Assembly (NCBI GenBank): GCA_900316515.1
Contig: ONDE01000002.1
Span: forward strand, 1 to 64,000
Reading direction: 5' to 3'
Source of the DNA: an uncultured Bacteroidales bacterium
GTDB lineage: Bacteria; Bacteroidota; Bacteroidia; Bacteroidales; P3
Length of the DNA stretch: 64,000 nt
Position numbers and translations under genes: made by a program. The notes below the pieces were generated by a model that was given only the letters and a program-made list of their open reading frames with translations, ran no database searches and was not told the DNA's origin. The stretch's first letter is position 1; every line of letters starts with the position of its first letter. Of this stretch, positions 1 to 8,112 are shown piece by piece.

Positions 1-1
1 C

Positions 2-718
2 ATGTGGCTCTCCGTCGACCCGATGGCAGATAAATACCCGGGCATTAGTCCGTATGCTTACTGCGCGTGGAATCCCGTGAAGTTGGTTGACCCGGATGGA
101 CGGGATGTATGGCCTACTAGTGGGGAAGCATACCAGATGATTCTTGGAACCCTGCCAGATGAGGCAAGAGAATACGTCAAGCTAAATAATGATGGTAGAA
201 TTGACAAGGGTTTAATGGAATCATATTCAAGTAATAGTCAGAATTATAATGATTTGTTAGAGATGGTAAAGTCCGATTGCACAATAGAGGTTTCACTAGC
301 AAGTCAATATGACTATCTTGATAAAAATGGTAAATTAAAGATAACTGATATGGCTTCAACTTATTCGAATCCAGAAATAGATGCCTCATTCAAGTCAAAT
401 TTACCAGAACTTCCTCTTGACGGACCTTATTCTTTATCGACGGGAGAAACGGGCAATTTGGGTGTTACTGAAATGCCAGAAGCATCAGCCGACAATCGTT
501 CAACAAATGACAATGTCCGTGTTTTTATAAACAATAGATTATCCCCCAAAGGTCGAGCGGAAAATCTATCACATGAGTTATATGGACATGCTTTCTTGTA
601 TGTTACTACGGGAGATGTTTCTCTTTCCACTCACTCTCCAGGGAATTTGGAGACTAATATGATTTTAAGAAACAGAATAGCTAACTCTCAAAATGAAGTC
701 AGAAATATATGGAAATAA
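2..718 (+). CDS. RHS core C-terminus with variable toxin-like domain (5' end outside window)
   Basis: Partial gene; the reading frame enters from the left edge. It opens with the end of the RHS-repeat-associated core (MWLSVDPMADKYP...SPYAYCAWNPVKLVDPDG), the same core seen at 3036 (minus) and 5097 (plus). After the VDPDG boundary the sequence is unique, as expected for a polymorphic toxin tip. Near the C-terminus is SHELYGHAF, a His/Glu cluster resembling a zinc-metallopeptidase site, although its spacing is one residue longer than HExxH. The tip DNA is AT-rich compared with the core, which suggests acquisition of the tip by exchange. The gene overlaps the next one (TAATG). The toxin role is inferred from architecture; the enzymatic activity is not established. 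Confidence 0.8.
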   Translation: MWLSVDPMADKYPGISPYAYCAWNPVKLVDPDGRDVWPTSGEAYQMILGTLPDEAREYVKLNNDGRIDKGLMESYSSNSQNYNDLLEMVKSDCTIEVSLASQYDYLDKNGKLKITDMASTYSNPEIDASFKSNLPELPLDGPYSLSTGETGNLGVTEMPEASADNRSTNDNVRVFINNRLSPKGRAENLSHELYGHAFLYVTTGDVSLSTHSPGNLETNMILRNRIANSQNEVRNIWK

Positions 719-1248
719 TGGATACGGTGAAAAAAATCATGAGCTTTCTTTGTTTTCTTTCGTTCTGTGGCATGATTGAAGCTCAATGTTTAATAAAAAA
801 GGATACCCTAGCTTATCTTTCTGCAGAAAATCCTATCTACTTAATAGAGTACACTGTCTATAACAATACTGCTGATACATTTTTTTTATGGATAGACTAT
901 CGCGCCATAAGAACAGAGGATTTGACCGTAGAAGAAGGTGATATAAGTAGTTTTTTTCTTTTTTTAAGAAGACCAGCATGTGAATTGGGAATTGCATTCA
1001 AATGTTTTGATGGGAATATTAATAATATGGAGCGGTTTATTCCAACAATAGGATGTGACTTTATAAAAAAAATTCCACCTCTTGGCTCATTTACAATATT
1101 ATCCACGGAAGATGGATTATTAAAAGAAAACATCCATCTCCTAAATCAAGACATCGTTAAAAAATATCTACCTTTGGACAAGTTAGATGAATATATTTAT
1201 GCAAAAGAATATATATTTACTGTTCCACAAACGCTAGATAACAAATAG
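718..1248 (+). CDS. secreted small protein, probable immunity protein for upstream RHS tip
   Basis: 176 residues, not recognised by family. The ATG at 718 overlaps the RHS stop as TAATG; an ATG at 709 is also in frame but lies further inside the RHS gene. The N-terminus is a Sec signal peptide (hydrophobic MSFLCFLSFCGMIEA followed by Q), so the mature protein should be periplasmic or surface exposed. Its position directly after a variable RHS tip, translational coupling, and the same layout at two other loci in this window support an immunity role. The AT content is high, like that of the tip. The function is inferred from context only. Confidence 0.65.
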   Translation: MDTVKKIMSFLCFLSFCGMIEAQCLIKKDTLAYLSAENPIYLIEYTVYNNTADTFFLWIDYRAIRTEDLTVEEGDISSFFLFLRRPACELGIAFKCFDGNINNMERFIPTIGCDFIKKIPPLGSFTILSTEDGLLKENIHLLNQDIVKKYLPLDKLDEYIYAKEYIFTVPQTLDNK

Positions 1249-1544
1249 TGTATTTGATTTGTAATAAATTCCCTGTAACTTGAGAGGGCGAGGAAGTGGC
1301 GTAAAGGGGAAACCCTATAGTAATAACGAAGCATGGAGCAGCTGACTCCAGTCCCGGTTACAAGAAGCAGCTATTGATTGACCGCGATAGTACATAAAAC
1401 CGAAAGGGTAAAACCGCACCTTTTTCGTGCGGTCTACCCCTTCGGTTTTATGTGTTTGTAGGTTCAATTAATAATCTCTTTTTAGTTGTATTCCACAGCA
1501 AGAAAGCGAATTTATGCTGTGGGTAGGTTCTTGTTAAGAACAAT
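1249..1544. other. gap between convergent immunity genes, with hairpins and a possible structured RNA
   Basis: No gene is seen. Positions 1274-1279 (TGTAAC) can pair with 1357-1362 (GTTACA), enclosing two smaller stems (GGG-GAAA-CCC near 1306-1315 and GGAG...CTCC near 1335-1349), so a folded RNA of about 90 nt is possible. A second hairpin (CCACAGCA at 1493-1500 with TGCTGTGG at 1515-1522) lies close to the minus-strand gene. The main terminator-like hairpin is listed separately. Confidence 0.4.
1392..1453. terminator. long hairpin, probable bidirectional terminator, shared with 6452-6511
   Basis: The left arm starts ACATAAAACCGAAAGGGTA and ends in CCGCAC; the right arm mirrors it (GTGCGG ... 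CCTTCGGTTTTATGT) around a short T-rich loop. It lies between two convergent genes. A closely similar hairpin follows the immunity gene at 5806-6372, so it travels with the RHS cassettes. Confidence 0.65.
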
Positions 1545-2108
1545 CTACTCTGAAGAATTGTAATAACTGTTCATTTTAAATCCGTATTTGGTATTGCATT
1601 CGTTAATACTATTTTTAATTCGACCCCAATTATCAAAGCCTGCCTGTGATTGTTCAGGTCCTGGCCTGCGAGCAAAGTCCCCCAAACGTCCATTTGGAAT
1701 TTCTAAATAAACATCATTTTCGTCATATAACTCAACTAATACAACATAATTCATATCATATTGTAGTCCAACGCTCGCAATGTATGTTGTATCTCCAAGC
1801 AACTCTATAGTATCGGATAAAAAAAGATATCGAATATCGTTAATCAAATAATCCTTCCCAATAAAATTATCGGCAACATGGATTAAGATGACAGAATCAA
1901 TACTTACTAATATAAAATGTTCATTTTCTGTTTGTCCATTTCGCGCCTCTAAAGTAAAAAATGAACATGGGCAATCGTCGTTCAAATGAAATTTAACCAC
2001 CGCACACTCAATGGTTTCGAGAACTATTGTGTCTTGTGCATATAGCTTTGCGGAAGATAGTACAAGTGAAATGAACACACAAAAGAAACTAATTCCTTGG
2101 GAATTCAT
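1545..2108 (-). CDS. secreted small protein, probable immunity protein for the RHS tip at 2089-3036
   Basis: 187 residues, no recognised family. A signal peptide is visible (ISFFCVFISLVLSSAKLYAQ), so export is expected. Its start overlaps the end of the minus-strand RHS gene by 20 bp, which implies translational coupling. The arrangement copies the pairs at 2-1248 and 4785-6372. The immunity role is inferred from this repeated gene order; the sequence itself gives no biochemical clue. Confidence 0.6.
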   Translation of the reverse strand: MNSQGISFFCVFISLVLSSAKLYAQDTIVLETIECAVVKFHLNDDCPCSFFTLEARNGQTENEHFILVSIDSVILIHVADNFIGKDYLINDIRYLFLSDTIELLGDTTYIASVGLQYDMNYVVLVELYDENDVYLEIPNGRLGDFARRPGPEQSQAGFDNWGRIKNSINECNTKYGFKMNSYYNSSE

Positions 2109-3036
2109 TATAATGTCCTCCTATTTTATATCCGTTATATACGCCGTTAAAACGGTCTCTGACCGTCACATTTATTCCGAATTGTAGGTAGTCTTTAGCA
2201 GTACTAGGCTCATATGTGTTGATGATATGCATCTCTGTCGGTATGCCAAAGAACCAGTTTTTTGTATCGTCAAATGTCATATCATATGATTCTGTTGACA
2301 TCCGGACAGCAAATAATTTTGCATCATACTCTTTATTTATCGAATAAGTTGCTGATAAATCATAATTTGCATCTTTCATTTGACCTGCATGAAAAAACTC
2401 CTCAAGGAAAACATGTTCATTTGTTCCACCGTGCATATCATTTGGATCGCCCCATTCAATATCAAAACAGCCATTCGAAAATTTGTCTTGTTGGATTGCC
2501 GAATAGTCAACTACTCCATTTGCTCCGATGCTTTTGGCATAGGCATTGTCATTGCACTCTTTGACATTGATCTGGATGCTGTGATCGTCGTTTAATTTAT
2601 CATACAACTCTGTATACTTTTCGTAGCCTTGTTTTCTATAATACTTTTCGTGGATTTTCTGAGCAGACTCCGACAAAACAACGTCTCTTCCATCAGGATC
2701 CACCAGTTTCACAGGGTTCCAAGCACAATAAGCATAAGGGCTAATGTTTGGGTATTTATCAGCCATCGGGTCGACGCTGAGCCACATTGTCATCAGCTCG
2801 TGGTCCATGTACCTTGCGCCGAAGTAGCCATATCCTGTTTCCTCGTCGCGTTCTTTGCCGGTGAAAGTGAATGGGTGATAATAGTGGGAAAGACCTTGGT
2901 CCATTGAGGTAAATCGGAAACCAACAGATGGCGTTTTTTGAAGAAAAGTGTTCGAAAAAACACCCTCTCCAAACCATGTGGGAGGCCAGTTCTTAGGGGT
3001 GGATATAGGTGTTTGTTTCACGGTGCAAAAATACAA
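2089..3036 (-). CDS. short RHS core protein with variable metallopeptidase-like tip
   Basis: About 315 residues, far shorter than full RHS proteins, so it is an N-terminally truncated copy. Residues near 55-120 carry the core (FTFTGKERDEETGYGYFGARY ... WNPVKLVDPDG); the rest is a unique tip with HVFLEEFFHAGQ, a Glu-Glu-x-x-His cluster typical of zinc-dependent hydrolase sites. The start is uncertain: TTG at 3036 or GTG at 3021. A TAnnTTTG motif (TATTTTTG, 3026-3033, minus) overlaps the start region, so this truncated copy may be transcribed on its own. Downstream lies an overlapping immunity-like gene. Confidence 0.7.
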   Translation of the reverse strand: MYFCTVKQTPISTPKNWPPTWFGEGVFSNTFLQKTPSVGFRFTSMDQGLSHYYHPFTFTGKERDEETGYGYFGARYMDHELMTMWLSVDPMADKYPNISPYAYCAWNPVKLVDPDGRDVVLSESAQKIHEKYYRKQGYEKYTELYDKLNDDHSIQINVKECNDNAYAKSIGANGVVDYSAIQQDKFSNGCFDIEWGDPNDMHGGTNEHVFLEEFFHAGQMKDANYDLSATYSINKEYDAKLFAVRMSTESYDMTFDDTKNWFFGIPTEMHIINTYEPSTAKDYLQFGINVTVRDRFNGVYNGYKIGGHYNEFPRN

Positions 3037-3115
3037 CTTTTCCTTGTATTATGCACAAAAAATGTACCTTTGCATCTTCTTTTTCCAAAATGTTACACAT
3101 AAACCCCCTGCAATC

Positions 3116-3439
3116 ATGAATGTTCGGATTGAATCTGATTTCCGTTTTTCGGTAGCCGCCATCCAGTATACGCCCCAAGGAGAGCTCTGCATCACCCTGT
3201 CTTCCGGCGATTCCACGTCCGCCACACGCTACCATTATACCGCCAACCTCGGCAACTGGCAGGCCGAGGAGAAGCCCACCGTGTGCCTCCTGCAGTACGC
3301 CAGAAACTTCGCTGCCTCGGCCAACATCAAGGACAAGACCAAGGACTCCTACCGCCTTATGTGCAATCACCTCGAGGCTTACGGAGACAGCCTGGTGTGT
3401 ATTTTGCAAAATACACTTTTGGCGCAATTGTGTTTTTAG
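3116..3439 (+). pseudogene. N-terminal remnant of a tyrosine recombinase/integrase
   Basis: The ATG at 3116 follows a TACCTTTG promoter motif (3065-3072). The product resembles the N-terminal arm-binding and SAM-like core-binding regions of Bacteroidales phage-type integrases (FAASANIKDKTKDSYRLMCN, then HLEAYGD). Similarity stops near 3394, and the catalytic domain with its Arg/His/Tyr residues is absent. The frame then runs into a 20-bp perfect palindrome (3397-3416) and ends. This is probably the broken end of an old mobile element. The family call rests on pattern memory only. Confidence 0.5.
3397..3416. repeat. 20-bp perfect palindrome at the integrase break point
   Basis: GTGTATTTTG followed by its exact reverse complement CAAAATACAC. 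It sits where similarity of the integrase remnant ends, about 110 bp before the ATPase gene. It could be an operator or a junction left by recombination. Confidence 0.5.
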
Positions 3440-3483
3440 CAAAAAACATTTTGCTTATTTCTGTGCATTTTACAAAAAACACG

Positions 3484-3491
3484 TATATTTG
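3484..3491 (+). promoter_or_regulatory. promoter -7 element TATATTTG for the ATPase gene
   Basis: Matches the Bacteroidota TAnnTTTG consensus, 38 bp before the ATG at 3529. Confidence 0.6.
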
Positions 3492-3528
3492 CAAACAAAA
3501 ATACTGGCACAATAATACACAAATCGTT

Positions 3529-4776
3529 ATGGATAAGCTTTTTGAGCGTCACGACGAGTATCTGTCCACCACGCCGATGAATTATGTGCGACGTTTCTCG
3601 GAGCAAATCGACTGGTCATTGCAGCTGGTCATCATCAAGGGTCCCAAGGGTGTGGGAAAATCCACGCTTATGCAGCAGTATATCAAGATGCATTTCTCGC
3701 CCGACGACCGACACGTGCTCTATTGTTCAGCCGACTCATCCTATTTTGCCAACCACACCTTGCTGGACACCGCCGAACGTTTCTACCGTATTGGTGGACG
3801 CCATCTTTTCATTGACGAAGTGCATAAATATGAGAATTGGAGCCGAGAGGTGAAAGAAATATATGATTTGCACAAAGATTTGCATTTGGTGTTAAGTGGA
3901 TCGTCATTGTTGCAGATTAATGACGGTCAAACAGACCTCTCTCGTCGCAAGGTGGAATATGTGATGCCAGGCCTCTCCATGCGTGAATTCCTATATATGG
4001 ATTGCGGAATAGAAATCGAGCCCATCTCGCTAGAGGAACTGCTTGAAGCGCCCAATGCCTACTGCAACGAGGTAAAGAAACGCTGTCATCCACTGGAGCA
4101 TTTCAAACGCTACTTGAAGTATGGCTACTACCCCTTCTATTTTGAGAGCAGGAATGCCTACCAAAGTCGCCTCGAATCGGTCGTGAACTATATTATCGAC
4201 AGCGAGCTGACTCAATTTCGCGGCTTGGAGGTGGGCAATGTCCGCAAGATAAAAGCGCTACTAAAGGTGTTGTCGCAAATGGTGCCTTATGAGGTTGACA
4301 TTGCCAAACTGTCGAAAAATATCGGTATCCAGCGTACAACCTCGTTGAAATACCTCTATTACCTGGAGGAAGCCGCGCTTATAAGGCGTCTTTTCACTAA
4401 CATCGACAGCGTGGGCGACTTGCAAAAGCCTGACAAGATTCTGCTTGACAACAGCAACCTGCTTTACACTATTTCTGACCGAGAACCAGAAATTGGCACC
4501 GTGCGCGAAACATTCTTTTGCAACCAGCTGGCATCGACGGGGCATCGGGTAGAGTACGGCGGGTTGAAAACCGGCGACTTCCGAGTGGATGGCGAAATGG
4601 TGATGGAGGTGGGAGGACGTGACAAAGGTTTCGGACAGGTAAAAAATGAAGAGCGTGCCTATGTGGTGGCAGACGATATTGACAGCGCAACCGGCATTGC
4701 CGGGATGTTGCTTCCGTCCGGTCGTGAGGCTAAACTATGTAAAATCCCCTTGTGGGCCTTCGGTTTTCTTTACTAA
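3529..4776 (+). CDS. AAA-family ATPase with DUF4143-type C-terminus
   Basis: 415 residues from the ATG at 3529, chosen because a TAnnTTTG promoter lies just upstream and because homologues start with a similar MxKLxxRHxxYL segment. Walker A is GPKGVGKST and Walker B is LFIDEVHKY; a sensor-like LVLSGSSLL follows. The C-terminal half (LLKVLSQMVPYEVDIAKLSK ... VGNVRK, then a nuclease-like VMEVGGRDKGFGQ) fits the AAA_14/DUF4143 ATPases common in Bacteroidales, whose role is unclear. It sits between two truncated RHS copies and may be cargo of the same accessory region. It appears intact. Confidence 0.85.
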   Translation: MDKLFERHDEYLSTTPMNYVRRFSEQIDWSLQLVIIKGPKGVGKSTLMQQYIKMHFSPDDRHVLYCSADSSYFANHTLLDTAERFYRIGGRHLFIDEVHKYENWSREVKEIYDLHKDLHLVLSGSSLLQINDGQTDLSRRKVEYVMPGLSMREFLYMDCGIEIEPISLEELLEAPNAYCNEVKKRCHPLEHFKRYLKYGYYPFYFESRNAYQSRLESVVNYIIDSELTQFRGLEVGNVRKIKALLKVLSQMVPYEVDIAKLSKNIGIQRTTSLKYLYYLEEAALIRRLFTNIDSVGDLQKPDKILLDNSNLLYTISDREPEIGTVRETFFCNQLASTGHRVEYGGLKTGDFRVDGEMVMEVGGRDKGFGQVKNEERAYVVADDIDSATGIAGMLLPSGREAKLCKIPLWAFGFLY

Positions 4777-4784
4777 CCACTTTT

Positions 4785-5822
4785 ATGGCAAGGGTACACA
4801 CATTCTATCATTCCGACCTTTGCGGAAGTCGAGCGCAGAGCCAAACTTGCTTGAGTTATGCCGAGATGAAGCAAAGTGTGCGAAGCAAGCACTTGGGTTC
4901 TGCCAGCTGGATTACTGACAGCATCGGCATTCCGATTCAGCACTTGCAGTACCTACCCTACGGCGAGCCATTCGTCAATCAACGTCCTGCGGGCTCAACC
5001 TACAGCGAACGCTTCACTTTCACCGGCAAAGAACGGGATGAGGAAACGGGATACGGTTACTTCGGCGCCCGATATATGGACCACGAGCTGATGACTATGT
5101 GGCTCTCCGTGGACCCGATGTCCGATAAATACCCATCTTTAAGTCCCTATGCGTATTGCGCGTGGAATCCAGTGAAACTGGTGGATCCGGATGGAATGGA
5201 AATAGACGATTATTTTACAAGGGATGGGAAATATCTTGGGTCAGATAATGCAAAGACCAATTATGTTCGTATAATCTCTGAATACTCATGGAGTATTTTG
5301 GATAAAGATGAAAATGGGAAGGTAGATCATGACTTGGCCAACGAAATGTCCACGTCCTTTTCTAAAGCTTCAGAAGATATGTCTGAAGAGGCGCAATTGG
5401 GAGTATATCAGCACTACAACCTAACGGGGAAAGGGGTTGAGGCAGCTCCTCCTGACGAAATAACTTCAAAAAATCCCATGATGATTACCAAAGTTGGATG
5501 TAAAGATGGTGATTTAAAAAAAGACATAGCTATCGTGACACATTTGTATATTCCACTTGTTAATAATAGTACCCCCAATAGCAAAGGTGACGCTCTGTGT
5601 GATAATGCAGATGAAATTGTGAATAGCTTTGTTCATGAGAGAGACCACATGCAGAGAGCCCTGAAAATGGGTTATGGAAAATGGTTGAAGATGAATAATT
5701 CAAAAGAGGGCAAACGGGATATTGAATATAGTGCAATAAAGGCTCAACGAGAGCATGGTTCTTGGAGTGGGTGCAGAAATAGTTTTAAAAAAGGAGTTAA
5801 AAATTATGAAGAGAGATTTTAA
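4785..5822 (+). CDS. RHS core protein with metallopeptidase-like tip, interrupted in frame by a repeat element
   Basis: 345 residues from the ATG at 4785, nine bases after the ATPase stop, so the N-terminal RHS repeats are missing. The conserved motif YHSD-HLGSASW is split by a 24-residue insertion (LCGSRAQSQT ... SVRSK, bases 4818-4889) that matches an insertion in dus at 60945. The core GKERDEETGYGYFGARY ... WNPVKLVDPDG follows, then a unique tip with VHERDHMQ, a true HExxH motif. The tip overlaps the next small gene by 17 bp. The protein is probably a truncated toxin cassette; whether it is expressed is unknown. Confidence 0.75.
   Translation: MARVHTFYHSDLCGSRAQSQTCLSYAEMKQSVRSKHLGSASWITDSIGIPIQHLQYLPYGEPFVNQRPAGSTYSERFTFTGKERDEETGYGYFGARYMDHELMTMWLSVDPMSDKYPSLSPYAYCAWNPVKLVDPDGMEIDDYFTRDGKYLGSDNAKTNYVRIISEYSWSILDKDENGKVDHDLANEMSTSFSKASEDMSEEAQLGVYQHYNLTGKGVEAAPPDEITSKNPMMITKVGCKDGDLKKDIAIVTHLYIPLVNNSTPNSKGDALCDNADEIVNSFVHERDHMQRALKMGYGKWLKMNNSKEGKRDIEYSAIKAQREHGSWSGCRNSFKKGVKNYEERF
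4818..4889 (+). repeat. family B repeat element inside an RHS gene (72 bp, in frame)
   Basis: Begins CTTTGCGGAAGTCGAG and ends GCGAAGCAAG. It separates FYHSD from HLGSASW, residues that are contiguous in normal RHS proteins. An internal CTTGCTT can pair with the terminal AAGCAAG. It aligns with 60945-61013 in dus, in the same reading frame: L/P-C-G-S/G-R at the start, C-L in the middle, R-S near the end. Confidence 0.75.
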
Positions 5823-6372
5823 ATATGTATTAATAGCGATTCTTTTCGCATTTTCAGGGAAGGCTCATTCCCAATTATGTTTCTCTATTGACACCTTGAA
5901 GATCGGCGATGTTCTATGGATATGTCAAAATGATGTGTGGATAGAAGATTTTGCATATGGGCCTCGATTCGACATGCTTTTCTCTATAAAAAACAATGGG
6001 AAAGATACTGTATTGATACATACAAATACCGCTAATATGTATCTTGAATATGGGGATGCGCACACAAAGAAAAAAAATGTTTCGAATTTTCAAGATGGAG
6101 ATACAACGTTTATTATTTTGCCAGATTCAACATATAGATTTTGGGGGCAAGTGTATTTCTATGATTTGGAAGGAGAAATGACAACGGGACTGAATTATAG
6201 GTTTGTGAATTTCCTCCCTGAAATTGATATGATTGTAGAGAATGCTGAAATCGTTCTTGAAATTTATGGGTCAAAGAGCACAAAGACGTCTTTTCAAAAT
6301 TGTTTTACAGAGAATCATTTCTTTCATGATGGGACTTATCACGAATCAATATATTATTCTGGTCACCGATAA
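5806..6372 (+). CDS. secreted small protein, probable immunity protein for upstream RHS tip
   Basis: 188 residues, family not recognised. The ATG at 5806 overlaps the RHS tip by 17 bp. A clear signal peptide is present (MKRDFKYVLIAILFAFSGKAHSQ), so the product is exported. The gene is AT-rich like the tip before it. The immunity assignment comes from the repeated tip-plus-secreted-protein layout seen three times in the first 6.4 kb. A hairpin like the one at 1392-1453 follows. Confidence 0.6.
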   Translation: MKRDFKYVLIAILFAFSGKAHSQLCFSIDTLKIGDVLWICQNDVWIEDFAYGPRFDMLFSIKNNGKDTVLIHTNTANMYLEYGDAHTKKKNVSNFQDGDTTFIILPDSTYRFWGQVYFYDLEGEMTTGLNYRFVNFLPEIDMIVENAEIVLEIYGSKSTKTSFQNCFTENHFFHDGTYHESIYYSGHR

Positions 6373-6859
6373 GGCTGAGTGTCGAACTATTCTAATAGAA
6401 TCCCCCCCCATAATAAACAAATGAAAACAACAATCAGTTGAACTGCCCATCACATAAAACCGAAGGGATAAACCGCATGAAAATGATGCGGTTTTACCCC
6501 ATCGTTTTCAACGGGAAAGAACAGCATCGAAAATCAATGGAACAACTTTTATTATAGTTGTTTATAAAGGTTACTCTATATTCATTTTTTGAAGAAAAGG
6601 TATCAAAACACACACTTAAAATACCACTTTTTGACATGGCGTTTCTTCCTGACGATATGGTGTGATTTTGTCGCATTATAGTCGCCTTTCATAGCTGCAA
6701 TATACTAATAAGCAAATAGTCTTCTTCTTCCTTTTATTCTCTTTTATTCTTCTTTTTTATTCTCGGAATGCAAAGATACGAATGTTTTTGGAATGGCAAA
6801 AAAATATTTTTAGGGGAAGATGGGCCCACTTAGTGCCATCCGGTCGAAGCCGCCTTGTG
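6373..6859. other. gene-free gap with cassette hairpin and orphan promoter
   Basis: The interval has no convincing gene. It holds the hairpin at 6452-6511 and, at 6771-6778, CAAAGATA, which read on the minus strand is TATCTTTG, a good -7 element pointing left. Only a 60-codon open frame (6494-6676, minus) lies downstream of that promoter, so a small RNA or the remnant of a deleted gene is possible. Confidence 0.4.
6452..6511. terminator. hairpin similar to 1392-1453, after the RHS/immunity cassette
   Basis: The left arm reads ACATAAAACCGAAGGG then TAAACCGCAT; the right arm begins ATGCGGTTTTACCCC. The outer part pairs less well than the 1392 copy, but the words are the same, suggesting a common origin. 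Confidence 0.55.
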
Positions 6860-7135
6860 CTATTTCCCGAAGAGTTCCGAGTGCGTGCCCAATCGCACCA
6901 GTTCTATGATATCCCGCTTGTCATCTATCCATATCAACAAGAAATCACTTTCGATGTGGCATTCAAGACAGCCTTTGTATTTGCCGACAAGTGAATGCGG
7001 GAAGTATTCATCAGGGATCGGCTTCTCGTTTACCAGCAGGTCAAGCAATACCTTCAGCTCCGAAAGCAGTTTGGTCTGATGTTTGTACCGCTTCAGGTCT
7101 TTCTTGTACTGGGTAGTGGGCTGTAACAGCTTCAT
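6860..7135 (-). CDS. YafQ-family mRNA interferase toxin
   Basis: 91 residues, the usual size. It has the RelE/YafQ fold pattern, with the expected catalytic positions visible: His47, His60, Asp64 and His85 in the terminal RLGTHSELF motif. YafQ toxins cleave mRNA on the ribosome. The start overlaps the antitoxin stop by 4 bp (ATGA-type coupling), so the pair forms one operon transcribed right to left. Confidence 0.88.
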   Translation of the reverse strand: MKLLQPTTQYKKDLKRYKHQTKLLSELKVLLDLLVNEKPIPDEYFPHSLVGKYKGCLECHIESDFLLIWIDDKRDIIELVRLGTHSELFGK

Positions 7136-7389
7136 CTTTCGTCGCTGAGAATGTCATTCATCATATCATCGGCACTTGCATATACCTTGTTGCGGTTGCG
7201 GCCAGACATCGCCTCTTCGATGGCGGCACGAGTTGTGTCGTTGGGCTCGTTGTAAACAATATCGAGCAAGATACTCTCCACATAGTTGTTGAGGGTTCTG
7301 TTTTGACGAACGGCATTCTTTTTCAATCTATCCAGAAGATCGGTTCTGAAACGGAAAGATGCTGGTTTTCTTTCAATTGCTGTATTCAT
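7132..7389 (-). CDS. antitoxin of the YafQ-type system (ribbon-helix-helix type)
   Basis: 85 residues from MNTAIERKPASF; a longer frame to 7482 exists but starts before the promoter. The N-terminal part (SFRFRTDLLDRLKKNA ... LNNYVESIL) fits an Arc/MetJ-like ribbon-helix-helix DNA-binding domain, and the C-terminal tail would wrap the toxin. A -7 element TACTTTTG (7420-7427, minus) sits about 30 bp before the start. Antitoxins of this kind normally repress their own operon; no operator was resolved. Confidence 0.8.
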   Translation of the reverse strand: MNTAIERKPASFRFRTDLLDRLKKNAVRQNRTLNNYVESILLDIVYNEPNDTTRAAIEEAMSGRNRNKVYASADDMMNDILSDER

Positions 7390-7478
7390 CGCTGTATTAC
7401 ATCTAAATACTTTCAATTGCAAAAGTAATACAAAAAATTGAATTGACAAATTTTTTTTGAATACAATGCTGTTTGGGG

Positions 7479-8102
7479 TCACTCCGGCAGCACCTCGGCG
7501 CGGCCGGCGACGGTGTACTGGCGGCCGGTGTCGACCTCGCGGCAGAGCCAGCGGGTGCGGCGGTGTTCGAGGCTTTCGAACAGTAATTCAGGATTGTTCT
7601 TCAGGCGGAAACGACTGCCGGCAGGCAGGTCGTCCAAGTGCGTAACACAACCCTCGAAATAGTCTTTGTCGTAGCGATGCAGCAACTCCTCTATCTGCCG
7701 CAGCAGCGGACGGTACAGCGGCACACGCGAGGCATAGCGCGCCACCAGCGGCCGCACCTCGGGCGGGAACCACACGGCATGCTCGGCCAGCAGCCGCGCA
7801 TACTCGCCCTGCCACTCGTGGCCGTGGGCCGCAACATTGCTGTACTTGAGGTGTGTCTCTAGATGCGCCGCCTCGTGCAGGAACACCCACAGGAAGAAGT
7901 ATTTGTTAAGGTCGCCGTTTACGGAAATCTCATGGAATTCATGACCACTCTGCGGCCAGCGGTAGTCACCCAGCTTGCTGCGCCGACCGCGGGTGATGTG
8001 GAAATGCACCTTGTAGCGGTCGAGGTAGGCATAGGTCCAATCCACCGCTTCTAGCGGCAAATGATTCCTAAGTATGGCGCGGTAGCGTTCCTCGGTGGTC
8101 AT
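7479..8102 (-). CDS. SprT-like zinc metalloprotease domain protein
   Basis: 207 residues. The start at 8102 (MTTEERYRAIL) is preferred over an upstream in-frame start because the extra residues are low quality. HEAAH at residues 76-80 plus a downstream AHGHEW supplies the zinc ligands of the SprT/Spartan family. The C-terminal part (RFRLKNNPELLFESLEHRRTRWLC) resembles the small beta domain of these proteins. Bacterial SprT-like proteins are poorly characterised; eukaryotic relatives degrade DNA-protein crosslinks. The gene is followed by 90 bp of spacer before the antitoxin. Confidence 0.85.
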   Translation of the reverse strand: MTTEERYRAILRNHLPLEAVDWTYAYLDRYKVHFHITRGRRSKLGDYRWPQSGHEFHEISVNGDLNKYFFLWVFLHEAAHLETHLKYSNVAAHGHEWQGEYARLLAEHAVWFPPEVRPLVARYASRVPLYRPLLRQIEELLHRYDKDYFEGCVTHLDDLPAGSRFRLKNNPELLFESLEHRRTRWLCREVDTGRQYTVAGRAEVLPE

Positions 8103-8112
8103 AAGCGCAGCC

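Noticed and set aside
3283..3528. Extended N-terminus for the ATPase
   Set aside because: Those codons overlap the integrase remnant and lie before the promoter at 3484; the ATG at 3529 is better.
6494..6676. 60-codon gene on the minus strand
   Set aside because: No ribosome-binding site or homology was evident, and it runs into the hairpin; mentioned only as context.
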